Assembly: GCA_002197995.1 (NCBI GenBank)
Contig: NGZR01000002.1
Location: 4,836,001 to 4,900,000, forward strand
DNA length: 64,000 nucleotides
From: Gaeumannomyces sp. JS-464
Lineage: Eukaryota; Ascomycota; Sordariomycetes; Magnaporthales; Magnaporthaceae
Direction of reading: 5' to 3'
The position numbers and the translations under genes were made by a program. This document shows, in pieces, positions 33,608 to 46,300 of the stretch (the stretch's first letter is position 1; the number at the start of each line of letters is the position of its first letter). A model generated the notes under the pieces. It was not told the origin of the DNA and ran no database searches. It saw only the letters and a program-made list of their open reading frames with translations.

Positions 33608-34403
33608 TCGCCAGCCGGTGTGTGAGCTAGGTAGGGACAAAACAAGAGGATCTGAAAGAAGATAATTCTAGCGCAACGAATCGTAGCGTGTCTTGCCAAC
33701 TACCAATCGCCTTGATGGCTGAGCGCCGAAACACCCAACTGAGGCAAACAGGTACGGACTCCATGCAATGGAACGAAGACCTATAAGGACGCCCTTTGGG
33801 CTGCCCCAGCCCTTCAAGGTCGAAACCAGGCTGACGGTGTCATCATCCCCGACATAGCTCCCAGCTTTAGTATTGCCACCGCGAGTAATTGGGTAGGTGG
33901 GATATAAACAAACTATGCTAAGACGGTGCGCGCCGTGTTCTCTACATAGCGATACAGGCACACACCTCCTAGAGAGACCAAAGAATGGCCATCCCTGTCG
34001 AGAATGCAAGCCCATCCACCCAAGCCCTCGCCTCCAGGATGGTGAAAGCTTTCTCACAAGGTGAAACCCACCCGATGACAACCCATGGTTTTCCTCACCT
34101 AGAGGCCTACCAGACTCGTGGCCTGGGAACGACGAGGCCAAATTAAACCAAACCACGGAGTCAGGGGAGCCGCTTCTCGCAAGCACAGAGGTAGGTAGCT
34201 AACAATAATCAAGGGGGTCAAATTGGAAATGAGGGGAGGAGAAAAGAGGCGCCTAACATGTTGCCATGCGCATCGGTTCTCGTTCTTGTTGATAATATAC
34301 TCATATGGAGCCCAGTGTCCAAGGTCTGCTCGCGTCTGACGGCTTTGGCCGCCCAGTTGTGGCTGTTTGTGCACCTGGTCAGGGCAGCGCTGGTAACGAG
34401 ACC
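33608..34403. other. Intergenic before the secreted-protein gene
   Basis: Lies downstream of the secreted-protein gene, which is on the minus strand. The open frames show no protein-like composition, and no RNA gene is recognisable. I see nothing supportable. Confidence 0.45.
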
Positions 34404-35227
34404 TCAGATCATCAGTCCCAGGATGTCCGCCTTGACCATTTCAGGCTCGTAGTACTGTATTGAACGCTCGTCCTTGCGACCCTGTCGACTGAGTTTGATA
34501 ACGGGCTCGGCAAATGTGGTAGGATAGACGAAGGGTGGCTGGAACAGGCTGTCGACCCGACCGCAACGTAGAGGAGCGATTAGCCTTCACCCTCTCCATG
34601 GCCGCTCGACTTGTGCGGGGCCTGACATCCACTTACACAGTGTCCCTGTATCGACGCCCGAGCGACAGAGTGAGGTTGTCGGCGGCGTGGAAGCTGTTGA
34701 TCTTCATCTCAAAGAAAGTCGCGGTCTGGCGGTTGATCTGGCACACCGAGTAGCCTTCCGAATCGAACGAGTTGCGGTCTCCCGGCGCCAGCGTCACGCC
34801 GTCCCACTGCCACGAGTATTTGCAGGCGCAGGCAGAGACGTTGTTCTCCCTGACCGAGTTTGGATCATACCAGTCGACTACAGACCATTCCCCCCGACCC
34901 GGCCCACGGGTGTCAGTGCCGAGCCCACAAAGCGGCGACTGGCTCGGGCGTTGGGTCCAAGGAAGATATGCAGGGGAGCTTACACTTCATTGTGCACGAG
35001 TAGAGATCTTTGTCGCAGCTGCGATCGCACTCGTAGCATATGTTCTTCAGCTCGAACGGCTTGAAGTCGAACTGGGCGTTAGGAAGCTTGATCATGTGGG
35101 TGCCACGCGCTAGCACCTGGGAACCGCCGTGCTGCAATGCCGGCATCGCATGTGTGAGGGTGGGGGCGGCGCCGGACATGGCGAGAGTGGCCAGAATAGT
35201 CTTGCCAATACCCAGCGGATGCATCAT
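34404..35227 (-). CDS. Small secreted cysteine-containing protein, function unknown
   Basis: Three exons (35227-34984, 34877-34637 and 34548-34404) join in frame to 209 residues. The N-terminus MMHPLGIGKTILATLAMSGA followed by APTLTHA is a likely signal peptide, cleaved near residue 28. The mature part has seven cysteines, in NICYECDRSCDKDLYSC, SACACKY and SVCQ, and three N-glycosylation sequons (NVS, NQT, NLT). Aromatic blocks YSWQWDGVTLAPGD and INSFHAADNLTLSLG suggest a beta-rich fold. The C-terminus lacks a GPI-like or membrane segment. I do not recognise the family. The features fit a secreted or wall-associated protein, possibly an effector-like one, but this is inference only. A start at 35224 is equally possible. 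Confidence 0.7.
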
Positions 35228-36334
35228 GGGCGACGGGGCGTGTTTTGGTCCCAGGAAGGAGTCCTTTTCGGTGCTTGTTTGAAGGCTAGAACTGGTTTAT
35301 TACGGCGATATGGCCATGTACGCGGATTGCTTTAGGACGGCGATATTAGCAGGACAAGAGGAAGGGGGCGTTGAGTGAAGATGAGTTGACCGAACACGGG
35401 CTGCCTTGTGGGCTTATTCTCTACCTCTTTTTAATTTTTGTGTTCCTTTGGCTTCTGGGCCGTTCGGGTGTCACCGAGAAACAAGGTAGGTGCCCAGTCG
35501 GTCCAATCCTAGATATGCCTTCCCGTTGCTCATGATTACATCGGGACTAGGTACATTGCTCTTCCCGCCATTACCTGGCACACTCAATATTGGCCTGCGT
35601 CACTTGCACCGTGATATTATCTATCACTGCATGCCGGCCGTAGCCAGACTTGTTTGCATGAGACGCTGGGCAGTCTAGGCAGGCGGGATGCGATGTGGAA
35701 TTTTGTAGGTAAAGGCGAAGGGCTTTGGCGTGGAAGGTTCCTGCCATCAAGAGTCCCAAATCTCGGGCCTTGGGAGCAGAATTCGTCTGAGAGAAAGCCC
35801 CAAGGCTCGGGCAGCTTCCCGTCCCCTGAATGCGTAACAACGTCACCGTCGCCACCAAAGAAACAATCTCAAAAATGGTACTTAACTTATGGGCCACTTT
35901 ATGCGGGCATATGTCCCACGGTCCGGTGAGCACACACAGATGCCGTTACCATGCCGTGGAATTCTCGTCGTCCACCCCGATGCATTTATGCCGTCGGGGG
36001 ATTGGGGCTTGCGGAACCCTGGAAATCATTGGTATGGATAGCACGCGCGCACAACCTTGAAAGCCAAAACTGAGAGCACTTCTTTTCGTCTTTATCTATT
36101 TGCTCCCGTCATTAAATTGTAGGTAACCACCAACCGACCTCCTTGTACATCCCCAATGTGATCTATCTGGACACAACGACGGAAGAAAAACTGTTCGGTC
36201 AAGCGCTTACCAGGCTCGTTGATGATAAAAAGGATGGCACCCCCGCTGTCCTGACTTTTGCTGCGTATTTTTCTGCGTACCTATTTGTCTGCTCCTGTGT
36301 CATTCTCTATTCGTATATCATTTCCTTTTTCGTT

Positions 36335-36380
<46 letters not shown>

Positions 36381-37237
36381 GGCCGTGGCGCAGGTGCGAT
36401 ATGTCAACATGTTGTCACAAACGAGCCAGCCCGGTAAGACAATAAAAAAAGGTAGGCGCTCATGCAAATGTCTCCCAGAATCGTCGCGCTTTCGAAGGAT
36501 AGCTGCACCTCTCAAAGCAACTCTGGGACACTGGCGACAATAGCAACGCAAACGGGCCGCAGCAGTACGAATAGATGTGGCCAGCCGGGGCCGAGGAGCA
36601 AGGCCCGTATGCTACCCAGACTCTATTGCTACATCAATTCCCAGCCACCAGCTCGGCAAGTCAGTATTCCGGCGCCGTAGCGGCAGTCGTTGTCAATTGT
36701 CGAGGCAGCTGGTGTGGCACCGGCCAGGAGAGAAAAAATGGCTACGTTCCACACCTTTCTGGCGTACTGTCGAACGAGTGTAACTGCTCAGACGTAGCCC
36801 GGCAATCGTCCTAAGGACTTCGGCATCTTGCTTGCGGCCACATGGGTTATCTGCAGAGGTCTATGGCAGAGTGTCGCCCAATGCGTCTTGTGAAAATACC
36901 TCCTTGGCCGCATGGGTAGATAGATTCACGGCGAGGGATGGGCATGTTGATACGAAGAGAAGTATAAAACATATCCGCGTTCTCTTATTTCATCACAGCC
37001 GCATAGATTTGAAGCGTCGCCGTTACATATGCTTATTCGGACCACATGATTGAGGGAATACTCGGATACTGTCCTCGGATATGTTAGTATTGGCGGAAGT
37101 TTATAGCTGTAACCCTCGAAAAGCGTCCCATTTTTCTGAGCAGGTATTGCAATAACAAAAATCTTATTCTCGCCGCATTTATGTACAACAGAGAGCATGA
37201 GAGACATCTCTTTGAATTCATTGGGGCTCTATTGAGC
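35228..37237. other. 2-kb intergenic region with long poly-T tract
   Basis: This holds the promoter of the secreted-protein gene on its left and the 3' end of NDUFS6 on its right. A 43-base T run lies at 36337-36379. No coding frame or RNA gene is supportable. Confidence 0.5.
36337..36379. repeat. Poly-T homopolymer, about 43 bases
   Basis: An uninterrupted T run in intergenic DNA. It could be a poly(A) tail of an old minus-strand retroposed sequence or simple slippage; no element body or target-site duplication is recognisable next to it. Confidence 0.9.
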
Positions 37238-38012
37238 CTAGGCTAGGGGGTATGAAGTATGAGGAAGTGACTCCAGATGCTTCCGGTGGTGTTCGTTTGC
37301 CTGTAGAAAGGATCGCGGGAAACTTGGTTATCATATCGCTCCAGACTCGGGCGTCAACATGATGGTTCACAGATGCGAGACTTACAAACGGCAGCCCGCA
37401 GTAGCCACAGGCGCATATCTCTGGCTTGTCCGTGTTGATGAATATCCTCGGGTGGCCAGCCGGGCCGCCGCCGCCGTCGCAGGCGACTACACGATCGTGC
37501 GTCCACCGGACAGGCTGCCTGTGTACCAGCTCCATAGCAGAGTAGGGTTGGGGCTGCGAGGATCAAGGACGGGTTAGCGAGCGTGCCCAAGAGCTATTCC
37601 AGCGCCCCAGAGCCCTCCTATAGTAGCAGCGTGCCCCTTCGACCATCCTCAAATCCCACTCCCTCGAGACTGTGCTGTCTCCATTCGATGCATTCCAGCC
37701 CCGCGGTAACCCAGCCCGTCGGCAGTGGGCACTCACCTGAAGGCTAAAGTTAGTCTGCTCGAAACGCGGCCCTGTCATGGCCTTGGAGCGCGGCTTCTGG
37801 CTCCGGGCCCAGACATCGGCGCGGTTCGGGGCCTGGAGGACCTCGGTCGGCTGCGCGGACGGATCGGTGGTCTGGGGCGCTGTCTCGGCCTTGGAAGTTG
37901 CGACCGCGGCGGTCGAGTCCAATTGACGGGCCGACACGGCAAAGGTGCGAGCCGAAAGACGAACCTGGCTCGACAGCTGTCGTGCTGCCCGAAGACCCGT
38001 TCCGGACATCAT
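37238..38012 (-). CDS. NDUFS6: NADH:ubiquinone oxidoreductase (complex I) subunit NDUFS6, mitochondrial
   Basis: Exons 38012-37737, 37553-37386 and 37300-37238 give 168 residues. The N-terminus MMSGTGLRAARQLSSQVRLS is Arg/Ser/Ala-rich without acidic residues, a good mitochondrial presequence. Residues about 55-92 are a hydrophilic linker containing RADVWARSQKPRS and GPRFEQTNFSLQ. The C-terminal zinc domain has RVVACDGGGG, GHPRIFINTD and CACGYCGLPF, placing the Zn ligands at about Cys117, His126, Cys141 and Cys144, as in the bovine 13 kDa-A subunit. It works in assembly and stability of the peripheral arm of complex I in the mitochondrial matrix. The gene is divergent from MPP6 across about 630 bases. 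All junctions keep phase and the domain is complete. Confidence 0.93.
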
Positions 38013-38641
38013 ATTTGGGCGTGGAGGAGGTCTAGATTCCAGTTTCTGGTGACGAGCTCGGGGTGGTATTTGAATTGGCTTACTCGATGAGGTCAATTGA
38101 TGCGGCGGCGGGCACGTCGTCGAGTGCCGTGAGAGAGTGGGTCCCTTCACGACGGTGGGTCAAGGGCTATGGTGTGTGATTGGCCAGATAGATTTTGAGA
38201 TGTGATCGGGCCGGCAACCTAGGAACCAAAGCGTGGGTCAGGTCGTAATTATCATCAAGGCTCGGGGGTCGAGAGACAGAAAAAAAAAAAAAAAAAAAAG
38301 GCCTGGCAGCACTCACACACTGCCAACCACTTGCAGCAAGCAACGCCAGCAATTTTCTGCCAACCTCTCTCTACATACAGGTACTCGAAACCCACCGAAT
38401 AGCTTACCGATCAGCCATATACCGATCGAATCCGCGCGCAATACTCGGAAAGGCAGATTTCCAGAATCACGGCCGTTTGCAAACCGTCGCTCCTGCCCGA
38501 GACAACGCGTCGCCCACTTCGCAGCCGCGCAGCTCCCGCGCTGGACCGGCCGTGACACACTGCTTGTCCTGCTGCTGGTGGCCTCGTCTGCAGCCAAAGA
38601 CATAGTATTGGACAGGCTGTGCAAAGCTACTGGCCGGCAGG
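38013..38641. promoter_or_regulatory. Divergent promoter region of NDUFS6 and MPP6
   Basis: About 630 bases separate the two divergent start codons, so both promoters lie here. A 20-base A run at 38280-38299 sits mid-way, resembling the nucleosome-excluding poly(dA:dT) elements known from fungal promoters. Confidence 0.5.
38280..38299. repeat. Poly-A homopolymer, 20 bases
   Basis: An uninterrupted A run within the divergent NDUFS6/MPP6 promoter region. Confidence 0.9.
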
Positions 38642-39479
38642 ATGGCGTCCAAGACAGTGTCGTCCCGGCTGCTGACGATGAAGTTTATGCAGAGGGGCAT
38701 AGCAGCCTCGTCTGCCAACTCGTCGCCAACAACGCCGCGCTCCGAAGACAACCACGGCTCCAAGAGGCGCAAGGTCTCTCAAGACGCTGCTGACTGCAGT
38801 CCTTCGGGACCCAAAATTGACGGAGCAGCTGTCCAGGCTGCTCTCGACGAGGAGGAGAGGAAGCGACAGGCGGCTATTGCCAAACAAGCTGAAGACTTGG
38901 GCGACACCCGCTGGGTCCTCGACTTCCCCGCCCCGTCCCCTCAGTCTTCGGATAAGATGCCGCAGACGCCGCTGAACATTGTGCAGATTGGCTTCGCCCA
39001 GATTGATTCGGCAGACAGCGTCACCACTGGAGGCCAGATGCGGCGCTTCAATATGAAGAAAGTAAACAAAGCCCAAGTATGTTTCTCCCCGTCCATGTCC
39101 ACTTATCTGAAAGCCGTCGCATCGTGCCCCCGTTCAATTCCGGGGTGACATTCATAAGCTGACCCGTCACTTATAGGAGGACGCGGAGACGGGATCTGAG
39201 AGTGAAGACTCTGGATCGTCGGATGAGGAGCCTAGGCACTCGAGGCCAAGGGGCTCCGCAGGCAGTCCCGACAGTCGTGGAAGACAACTCGTCAGCGATT
39301 CCTCCAAGAGGAAACGCACAAAATCAGAAACATCCGGCAGGAGAAGTGCCGAGAGGGCTAAGGCACAGCAGCTCTCTGCTAAACGACGTAAAAAGGAGGT
39401 GAAGCTGAACATACCAACGTCCATATCGTCCGCGGGCTCGTTCAAAACAACCTCTCGACCAGGAAGAGGGCATCGTTGA
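38642..39479 (+). CDS. MPP6: MPP6-family nuclear exosome cofactor
   Basis: Two exons, 38642-39076 and 39177-39479, give 245 residues. The N-terminal block SSRLLTMKFMQRG is the hallmark motif of M-phase phosphoprotein 6/Mpp6, which binds the nuclear RNA exosome and RNA. A middle segment GDTRWVLDFPAP and NIVQIGFAQIDS is also ordered-looking and occurs in fungal members. The second exon is charged and repetitive: Ser/Glu acidic stretches, then basic RKRTKSE and KRRKKEVKLN, likely nuclear-localisation and RNA-binding segments. By family the protein helps the nuclear exosome process pre-rRNA and degrade cryptic transcripts. The start ATG is the first in frame before the motif. The splice GTATGT...TATAG is consensus-like. 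Confidence 0.88.
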
Positions 39480-42400
39480 TACGATTGTTTCCTTCCTGGT
39501 TGTTTGTGCTACCGAATCGCTTATCGATTCATCTACCTGGATGTGAAAGCCGAATGTGTTCTGCGTCGCCTTTCAACTTCTATCATGCTTGAGACAAGCT
39601 CGCCGGTCTTGCCGCCCAGGCGATATCCGACCTGACCCGGCCTCAGCGTTTCTCGGCCGAGCAAGAAGAGCTTGTGGCCATCGTACAGGTGGTGCCGTTT
39701 CATGGGATAGGTCAATATCTCTTGGCCCCCCCCCCCCCCCCCCCCCCCCCCCCACCCTCTTTTTTTTTTCTAGTCTCGTGCTCTGACTCGCAACTGGTAT
39801 GGAAGGTCCATCTATGTTGCTCTCCTTATCATCCCTGCCTGCGTCTGACAGGTCGCGGTGAAATTCATAGTAATGAAACGCCGCATCGGCTATTGGCCCT
39901 CTTCACCCGAATTTGATCGTCTTCATTGTTTTTTTCCCCCCTAGCCTCCTCTAGCCCTGAGTCTTCCCGTTCTTTTTCCTTGCATTTTTCTCACAGCGAC
40001 CTCGGAGGGCTTCTCTGTGATTCTCTGGCGCAGCCGTAGTAAGACAACGTGTTGCCTCGGTCCGAAAGCTTCCGCAGATCGCCAGGATTTTCGATCAACG
40101 AGATCACTAATCCTAGGCACCGTCGGGGCAGAATCAAGTTTGAACGAATTAGGTAGGCACCCAGGTACCTTCATATAAAGATACCTGTTAAATACCGAGT
40201 CGACTGTCCGACGAGGGGCTTAGGCACCACCAGTATCTGTTTAGTGATTTGTTGATGGGGCTGAAGCCAATACTGGAACTGGAAAGAAAGGGGGTTCCCA
40301 CTCTAAGTTGGTAATCTGCCTCCCCTCTAACCTGGGTATCCATTCAACGACGTAATTATCATGAGTGCTTCAGGACCCAAGGACTGAGGGCCGGTCATGA
40401 TATCCGGAAAGTATCACATCCACGAGGACATCTAAGCTACCTACCCACCTAGGTTTATCTCGGCCATCTCAGCCATCCACCGCCAATGGAGTGTGTGTGT
40501 CGAGAGCCCAGCTTACTCCACCCAAATGTTCTCTCCCTGTCAGTGCATGTTCGAAGGTAGAGTAACATCAAGGCTCAGAGTCAGGGCAAGCTGGCCTCCT
40601 AGCACCCTTCCGTGCTCTTCCCAGGTTTTCTCTCCGTCTTGTATCACTACATATCCCCAGAATGAGCACATAGCCACCGTCCGGGCTGAATCGCGGAGGC
40701 AGAAGCGGGCAGCTGCATGTTGCGGACGCGATGCGGCCTGTCGCCACCCACCTTGTTCTCGGCCCAGCGTGTCATAAGATATCCAGGTGACGGCTTGCTG
40801 CATAATGGTGGGATTTCACGGCCGACCTCGCTCCAGGAGCTAATGTGCTCGGCGACTGACGCATTTGGTGCCGAGTGACGCCGTCTCGCATTGTGCGACG
40901 TGCTATCCAGGACATGGACCACTGACGGCCCGAAACGTGGTCGAGATGCCTACCTGCCTGTCTCTCGGGAAGCCTGTATTAGCCTAGTGATTGTGACATA
41001 TGAGAGACTGTACACGCTCTATGTTGCATTGGTGCGGGAGTAGCCGCCCATGACTTACGACGATCTCTCTGTCTGTTATCCGCCAGCCACAACAGTGTAT
41101 GACTGATACCAGGAGGGCAGGCAGCCAGTCAGGCCTCCTATTCCGCGAAAAATGCATGTCCTCAGCTCGGCGTCAGGAGCCGGTCAAGTCGAGGCGTGCC
41201 GATATTCAACGCGCCGCTGCAGTGCCTCGAGCTCGATGCCAACAACATGGGCCTAGCATGGAGCGAGACCTCGTTGAGCCTAGTACAATAGACAGACTGG
41301 CACAAGCCGTATGCATTGTTGCCCCAGGTGGTCAGAGCACCACAAGTGTAGTTAGCCCTTGGACGCAGACACCCAGTATGCTTGCGCGCTTTGCAGCACC
41401 AAGAGCACTGAGCCTTGCTCTAACGGATGGGAGCATATGGTGGGCTGTGCGGCTACCTTGTTCTTCTTCCCAAACGGCTACACAGGCTTCAGACGGGGCG
41501 AATCTGGTTGCGGAGTTCGATATGGGACTGCACATCTGGGTGACTGCCTCTCCAGAGAGTCAGAGTGACGGTGTCAGTGGAAACCAAATGTATCGTGTGT
41601 AAGTGCCCGAGCACTTCTTGTCGGTTCGCCAGGCTGGTTGACTGTATCCCACCATTTCGTGCTCTTGGCCGCAAGGGGTTGATGAATATCAACTGTCTGG
41701 GCGACAAAGGTTATGGTGTTGTTCCCCGAGACTCGTCCCATCGTTTGACATGGCTGGGCACGATGGAACTTGGGCTTTTGTGACCCAGTGTCTCCTCAGC
41801 GGACGCTATTATCGGCACGCCTTGCGACTCCGACCCCGTTTCCTCCCTTCCGTCTATGCAGAGAGCGACCTCGGTGGATTTACCCCAAAAAGCATAGGCG
41901 CGGGGCTAGCTCGATGCCGGGTTTGGCTAAGAGGCTTGTTGGGCTACCCTACCACCTAGGGTGATGGACTAACGCAGCATGCAATCATACCCCTTCGGAG
42001 TTTCAGACCGCAGGGAAGCTAGCAAGTGTAGCTTGCCTGCCCTGAAAGTGGGCCTGTTTCCCCAGGAGGCTCATTTTGAGCCACTTGAGGCCGGCATACA
42101 GACACAAGACAGCAAACGTCGACGGAGCGAGTCAGCGGAACGTTCGAGTTGCCGGAAACGACGCACAATCGGCATCTGGTGCATGGAGCACTCGAGGCTT
42201 GAGAATGAGGTCGCGTAACGAGGGCAGTTATAGCCGGGCCGGGCCAAGCCTCGGGCCTGCGGTTTACCTAACCCGGCCACCCAGTTCCAGCACCCATCCA
42301 CTAGTGTAGCCCAACTAGGCAATCCTCAAAGTCTGGAGTTGGCCGATGCCCCCCTCTCCGGGCCTGGATCGGATCCATTGGCACGATTGAGAAAGCCATG

Positions 42401-43325
42401 GGCCGGGGTCCGGCCATCGCGCCAGGAGCCAACTCCGGAGGGAGAGAAAGAAGAGAGTTTGTGGAAGGTGAAGGCTGGAGGGGCCGCCGCGGGCCGCCGC
42501 GCAGCTGCACCCAGTCGTGCCTGTCGTGCCAGTCTGCGGTGTCTGCCAATCCAGTGGCAACCTAGCCACGACCGCGACCAACCTCGTGCGTCGCCGGGAC
42601 TTTATTGCCCTGGGCAGCCAGCCGTTTTACTCACGGAAGACCGTGCATGGGTGGCAACAATTCAAACACTCTCCTCCGGTTCCCCGAGGACGTTTCCGAC
42701 TCGTTCTGCCCGCTAGCTCGTCGCGCTCATCCAGTAGCGCGGCCAGTGTCCCCACTACACCGTGTGCTCAACTGCACGCTATTGAGCCAGGCCTGCCGCG
42801 GGCAACAGCACAGCGGAGCAGGGCATGCTGTGCCCACCCAGCATGCCAGCGTGCCAGCGGCCAGCATGAGCCCACCATGCCCACCACGCAGCAGCAGCAG
42901 CTGCTGCTTCCGCCGGCCAGCACAAGGGCTCAGCACGGCTTGTTGTCCAGGGGCTGCCGCTAAAACGACGTTGCGGATCTCTCGGTGCGACCTGCACAGT
43001 ACGGGCGGTCTGGCGTGTTTGCGCTGTCGGTTGGCCTGCGTGCCTGCTTGACATCCATATATGTATATGTGGATAGAGCGCCCGCCCGCATCATCGCGCT
43101 GTAGATGGGGCCCACCCCGCTCCCCCAGCCCGCAATCGCCCCTCTCCGCCGGCCCAGGCCCAGAGCTCGCTCGCTGCTGCCGCACCTACCGCATCAGCAC
43201 ACCCCGACATCGCCCGGCCCCAGGCCCTCCATCCTCATCACCCCTCGTTCTCCCCCTTCCGTCGGATTCGCAGAGCATTGCGCCTCGGGTCGCCCTCAGC
43301 AAACTGCGCGCGCCTTGCAACCACC
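39480..43325. other. 3.8-kb intergenic region between MPP6 and STE23
   Basis: A 28-base C run followed by an 11-T run lies at 39726-39770 just downstream of MPP6. TACCTA/TAGGTA motifs occur near 40150-40190 and 40440. From about 43080 to 43320 the plus strand is C-rich, the STE23 leader. The open frame at 41099-41602 has a composition unlike the genes here and no motif. I see no supportable gene. Confidence 0.45.
39726..39753. repeat. Poly-C homopolymer, 28 bases
   Basis: An uninterrupted C run, unusual in length for any genome, immediately followed by a short CCCTC spacer and a T run. Confidence 0.9.
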
Positions 43326-46300
43326 ATGCGCTTCGCCCGTCGCCTGCCGCGCCATGCCGACATGAAGGCCCCGGCCTCGGACTTGGACCCCGGGCTCCGG
43401 CCCGTCGAGAGGGTCACGGACTGCCTCGAGACCCCGTCGCTGGACAACCGGACCTACCGCGTCATCCGGCTGGAGAACAAGCTGGAGGTTCTGCTCGTCC
43501 ACGATCCCGACACGGACAAGGCCAGCGCCGCCATGGACGTCAACGTGGGCAACTTTAGCGACGAGGACGACATGCCGGGCATGGCCCACGCTGTCGAGCA
43601 TGTGCGTTTTGGTCCCGAGGCTACCGCCGCCGCCGCCGCCGAGGCTACAAGAGTCTGGCGGCGGCGCGTGCATGTGTCTACCTGTTTTTTGCTGCCGTGT
43701 GTGCTTTGCTTGTTTGCGTGTGTTGGCGCGTGCGCTTATACGTGTGCGTCATGTTTTCTCACCGTCCATCCGCTGACAAGTGCGCTCCTCTCCCGCCGAA
43801 CCTGCCTTCAGCTCCTCTTCATGGGGACCAAGAAATATCCCGTGGAAAATGCCTACTCCCAGTATCTCTCGGCCCATTCAGGGAGCTCAAATGCCTACAC
43901 CGGCTCCACATCGACCAACTACTTCTTCGACGTGGCTGGCAAGCCCAGCGATGACGGCGAGGCATCAGATGCGAACCCGTCGCCGCTTCACGGTGCTTTG
44001 GATCGCTTCGCCCAGTTCTTCATCGAGCCCCTATTCCTCGCCTCCACCCTGGATCGCGAGCTGCGCGCTGTCGACAGTGAGAACAAGAAAAACCTCCAGA
44101 ACGACCAGTGGCGCTTCCACCAGCTCGAGAAATCGCTATCCAATCCCAAGCACCCATACTGCCACTTCTCGACGGGCAACCTCGACGTGCTCAAGATCCA
44201 GCCCGAGTCTCGCGGTATAAACGTCCGGGATAAGTTCATTGAATTCTACGACAAGCACTACTCGGCGAACCGCATGAAGCTCGTTGTTCTCGGTAGGGAG
44301 CCGCTCGATGTGCTGGAGAAATGGGTCGCGGATCTGTTCTCAGGCATCCCCAACAAGGATCTGCCGCCGACGCGGTGGGAGGACGAGGTCCCCTTCGGCC
44401 CGGAGCAGCTTGGCATGCAATGTTTCACAAAGCCCGTCATGGAAACCCGGGAGCTCAACCTGTTCTTCCCTTTTTTCGACGAGGAACCCCTGTACGAATC
44501 GCAACCGAGCCGCTACATCAGCCACTTGATCGGGCATGAGGGACCTGGAAGCATCATGTCGTACGTCAAGTGCAAGGGTTGGGCCAACAGTCTCACCGCC
44601 GGCGCATACCCCGTGTGCCCGGGGACTCCTGGCATCTTTGACTGCCAGATCAGACTTACGGAAGAGGTAAGCCTTTATTTTGTATAATTTTCTTCTTTTA
44701 TTCGTAATCATTTGTCCATTCTCTTCTTTCTCTCCCCTCAAGTTCCTCCTCCGTACTCCCATCATCATCATCATCATCATCACCTCGCGCTAGGCGCTCA
44801 ATGAGCTGTTCCAGATGCTTGGGTGGATGAGTTCATTCGGCTGACCGCCGCAAACCCTCAACGCGAAACAGGGCTTGCAGAACTACAGGGAAGTAGTAAA
44901 GGTGTTCTTCCAATACGTGTCGCTTTTGCGGGAGGCACCTCCACACCAATGGATATTCGAGGAGCAGAAGGGACTGTCGGACGTCGACTTCAAATTCAAA
45001 CAGAAGACGCCGGCGAGCAGGTTCACCAGCAGGACCAGCTCGGTCATGCAAAAGCCATTACCTCGCGAGTGGCTTCTCAGTGGACACAGTCGCCTGCGCA
45101 AGTTTGATCCAGAGCTGATAAAGAAGGGCATCGACCGGCTCCGTCCTGACAACTTCCGCATGACGCTAGTATCGCGTGACTTCCCAGGCGACTGGGATAG
45201 GAAGGAGAAGTGGTACGGGACTGAGTACAGGTACGAGAAGATTCCTGACGACTTTATGGAGGAGATCAAGCAGGCAGCCTCCATCCCAGCGGACCAGAGG
45301 ATCAGCAGGTTGCATCTCCCGCACAGGAACCAGTTCATTCCCACGAAGCTCGAGGTGGAGAAGAAGGAGGTCAAGGTGCGCGCTGTTGCGCCACGCATGA
45401 TCAGGAATGACGATCTACTGATTGCATGGTATAAGAAGGATGATACGTTTTGGGTGCCCAAGGCCAACTTGATTGTGAGCTGCAAAAGCCCCATCATCTA
45501 TGCGACGGCACAGAACTCGGTCAAGGCGAGACTCTACACAGATCTTGTTAGGGACGCTCTGGAGGAGTATTCGTACGATGCCGAGCTGGCCGGGCTGCAG
45601 TACAGCGTGTCCATGGACACACGGGGGCTGTCTATCGAGGTGTCCGGCTACAACGACAAGCTGCCCGTGCTGCTGGAGCAGGTCTTGGTCACGATGCGCG
45701 ACTTGGAGATCAAGCAGGACAGGTTCGAGATCGTCAAGGAGCGCCTCAGCAGGGCCTACCGCAACTGGGCCTACCAGCAGCCGTACCACCAACTCAGCGA
45801 CTACACGAACTGGCTGACGTCCGAGAACGACTTTGTGGTGGAGGAGCTCGTCGCGGAGCTGCCCACCACCGACGTCAGGGCGACGCAGGCGTTCAAGCAA
45901 GAGCTCCTCTCGCAGATGCATATGGAGGTTTACGTTCATGGAAATTTCTACAAGGAAGACGTGCTGAGGTTGACGGACCTAATCGAAACCACGCTCAAGC
46001 CGCGTGTCCTGCCCAAGGCGCAGTGGCCGATTCTGCGGTCTCTCATCTATCCTCCGGGCTCCAACTACAGCTTCGAGAAGATGCTCAAGGACCCGCAAAA
46101 CGTCAATCACGCCATCGAATATCTACTCTACGTTGGAGACAAGGCAGACCGCGGTATCCGGGCCAAGACTTTACTGCTCGACCAGATCACCCAAGAGCCG
46201 GCCTTCGACCAGCTCCGCACGAAGGAGCAGCTGGGATATGTTGTCTTTTCGGGTGTCAGGGGCAGTGCGACCACGTACAGCTTTAGGTTTATCATCCAGA

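Noticed and set aside
36337..36379. Poly-T run considered as the tail of a retrotransposon
   Set aside because: No reverse-transcriptase frame, terminal repeat or target-site duplication is recognisable beside it.
41099..41602. 167-codon plus-strand open frame in the 3.8-kb gap
   Set aside because: No motif, no intron, unbiased codon usage and no ordered-looking segment; most likely chance in GC-rich DNA.
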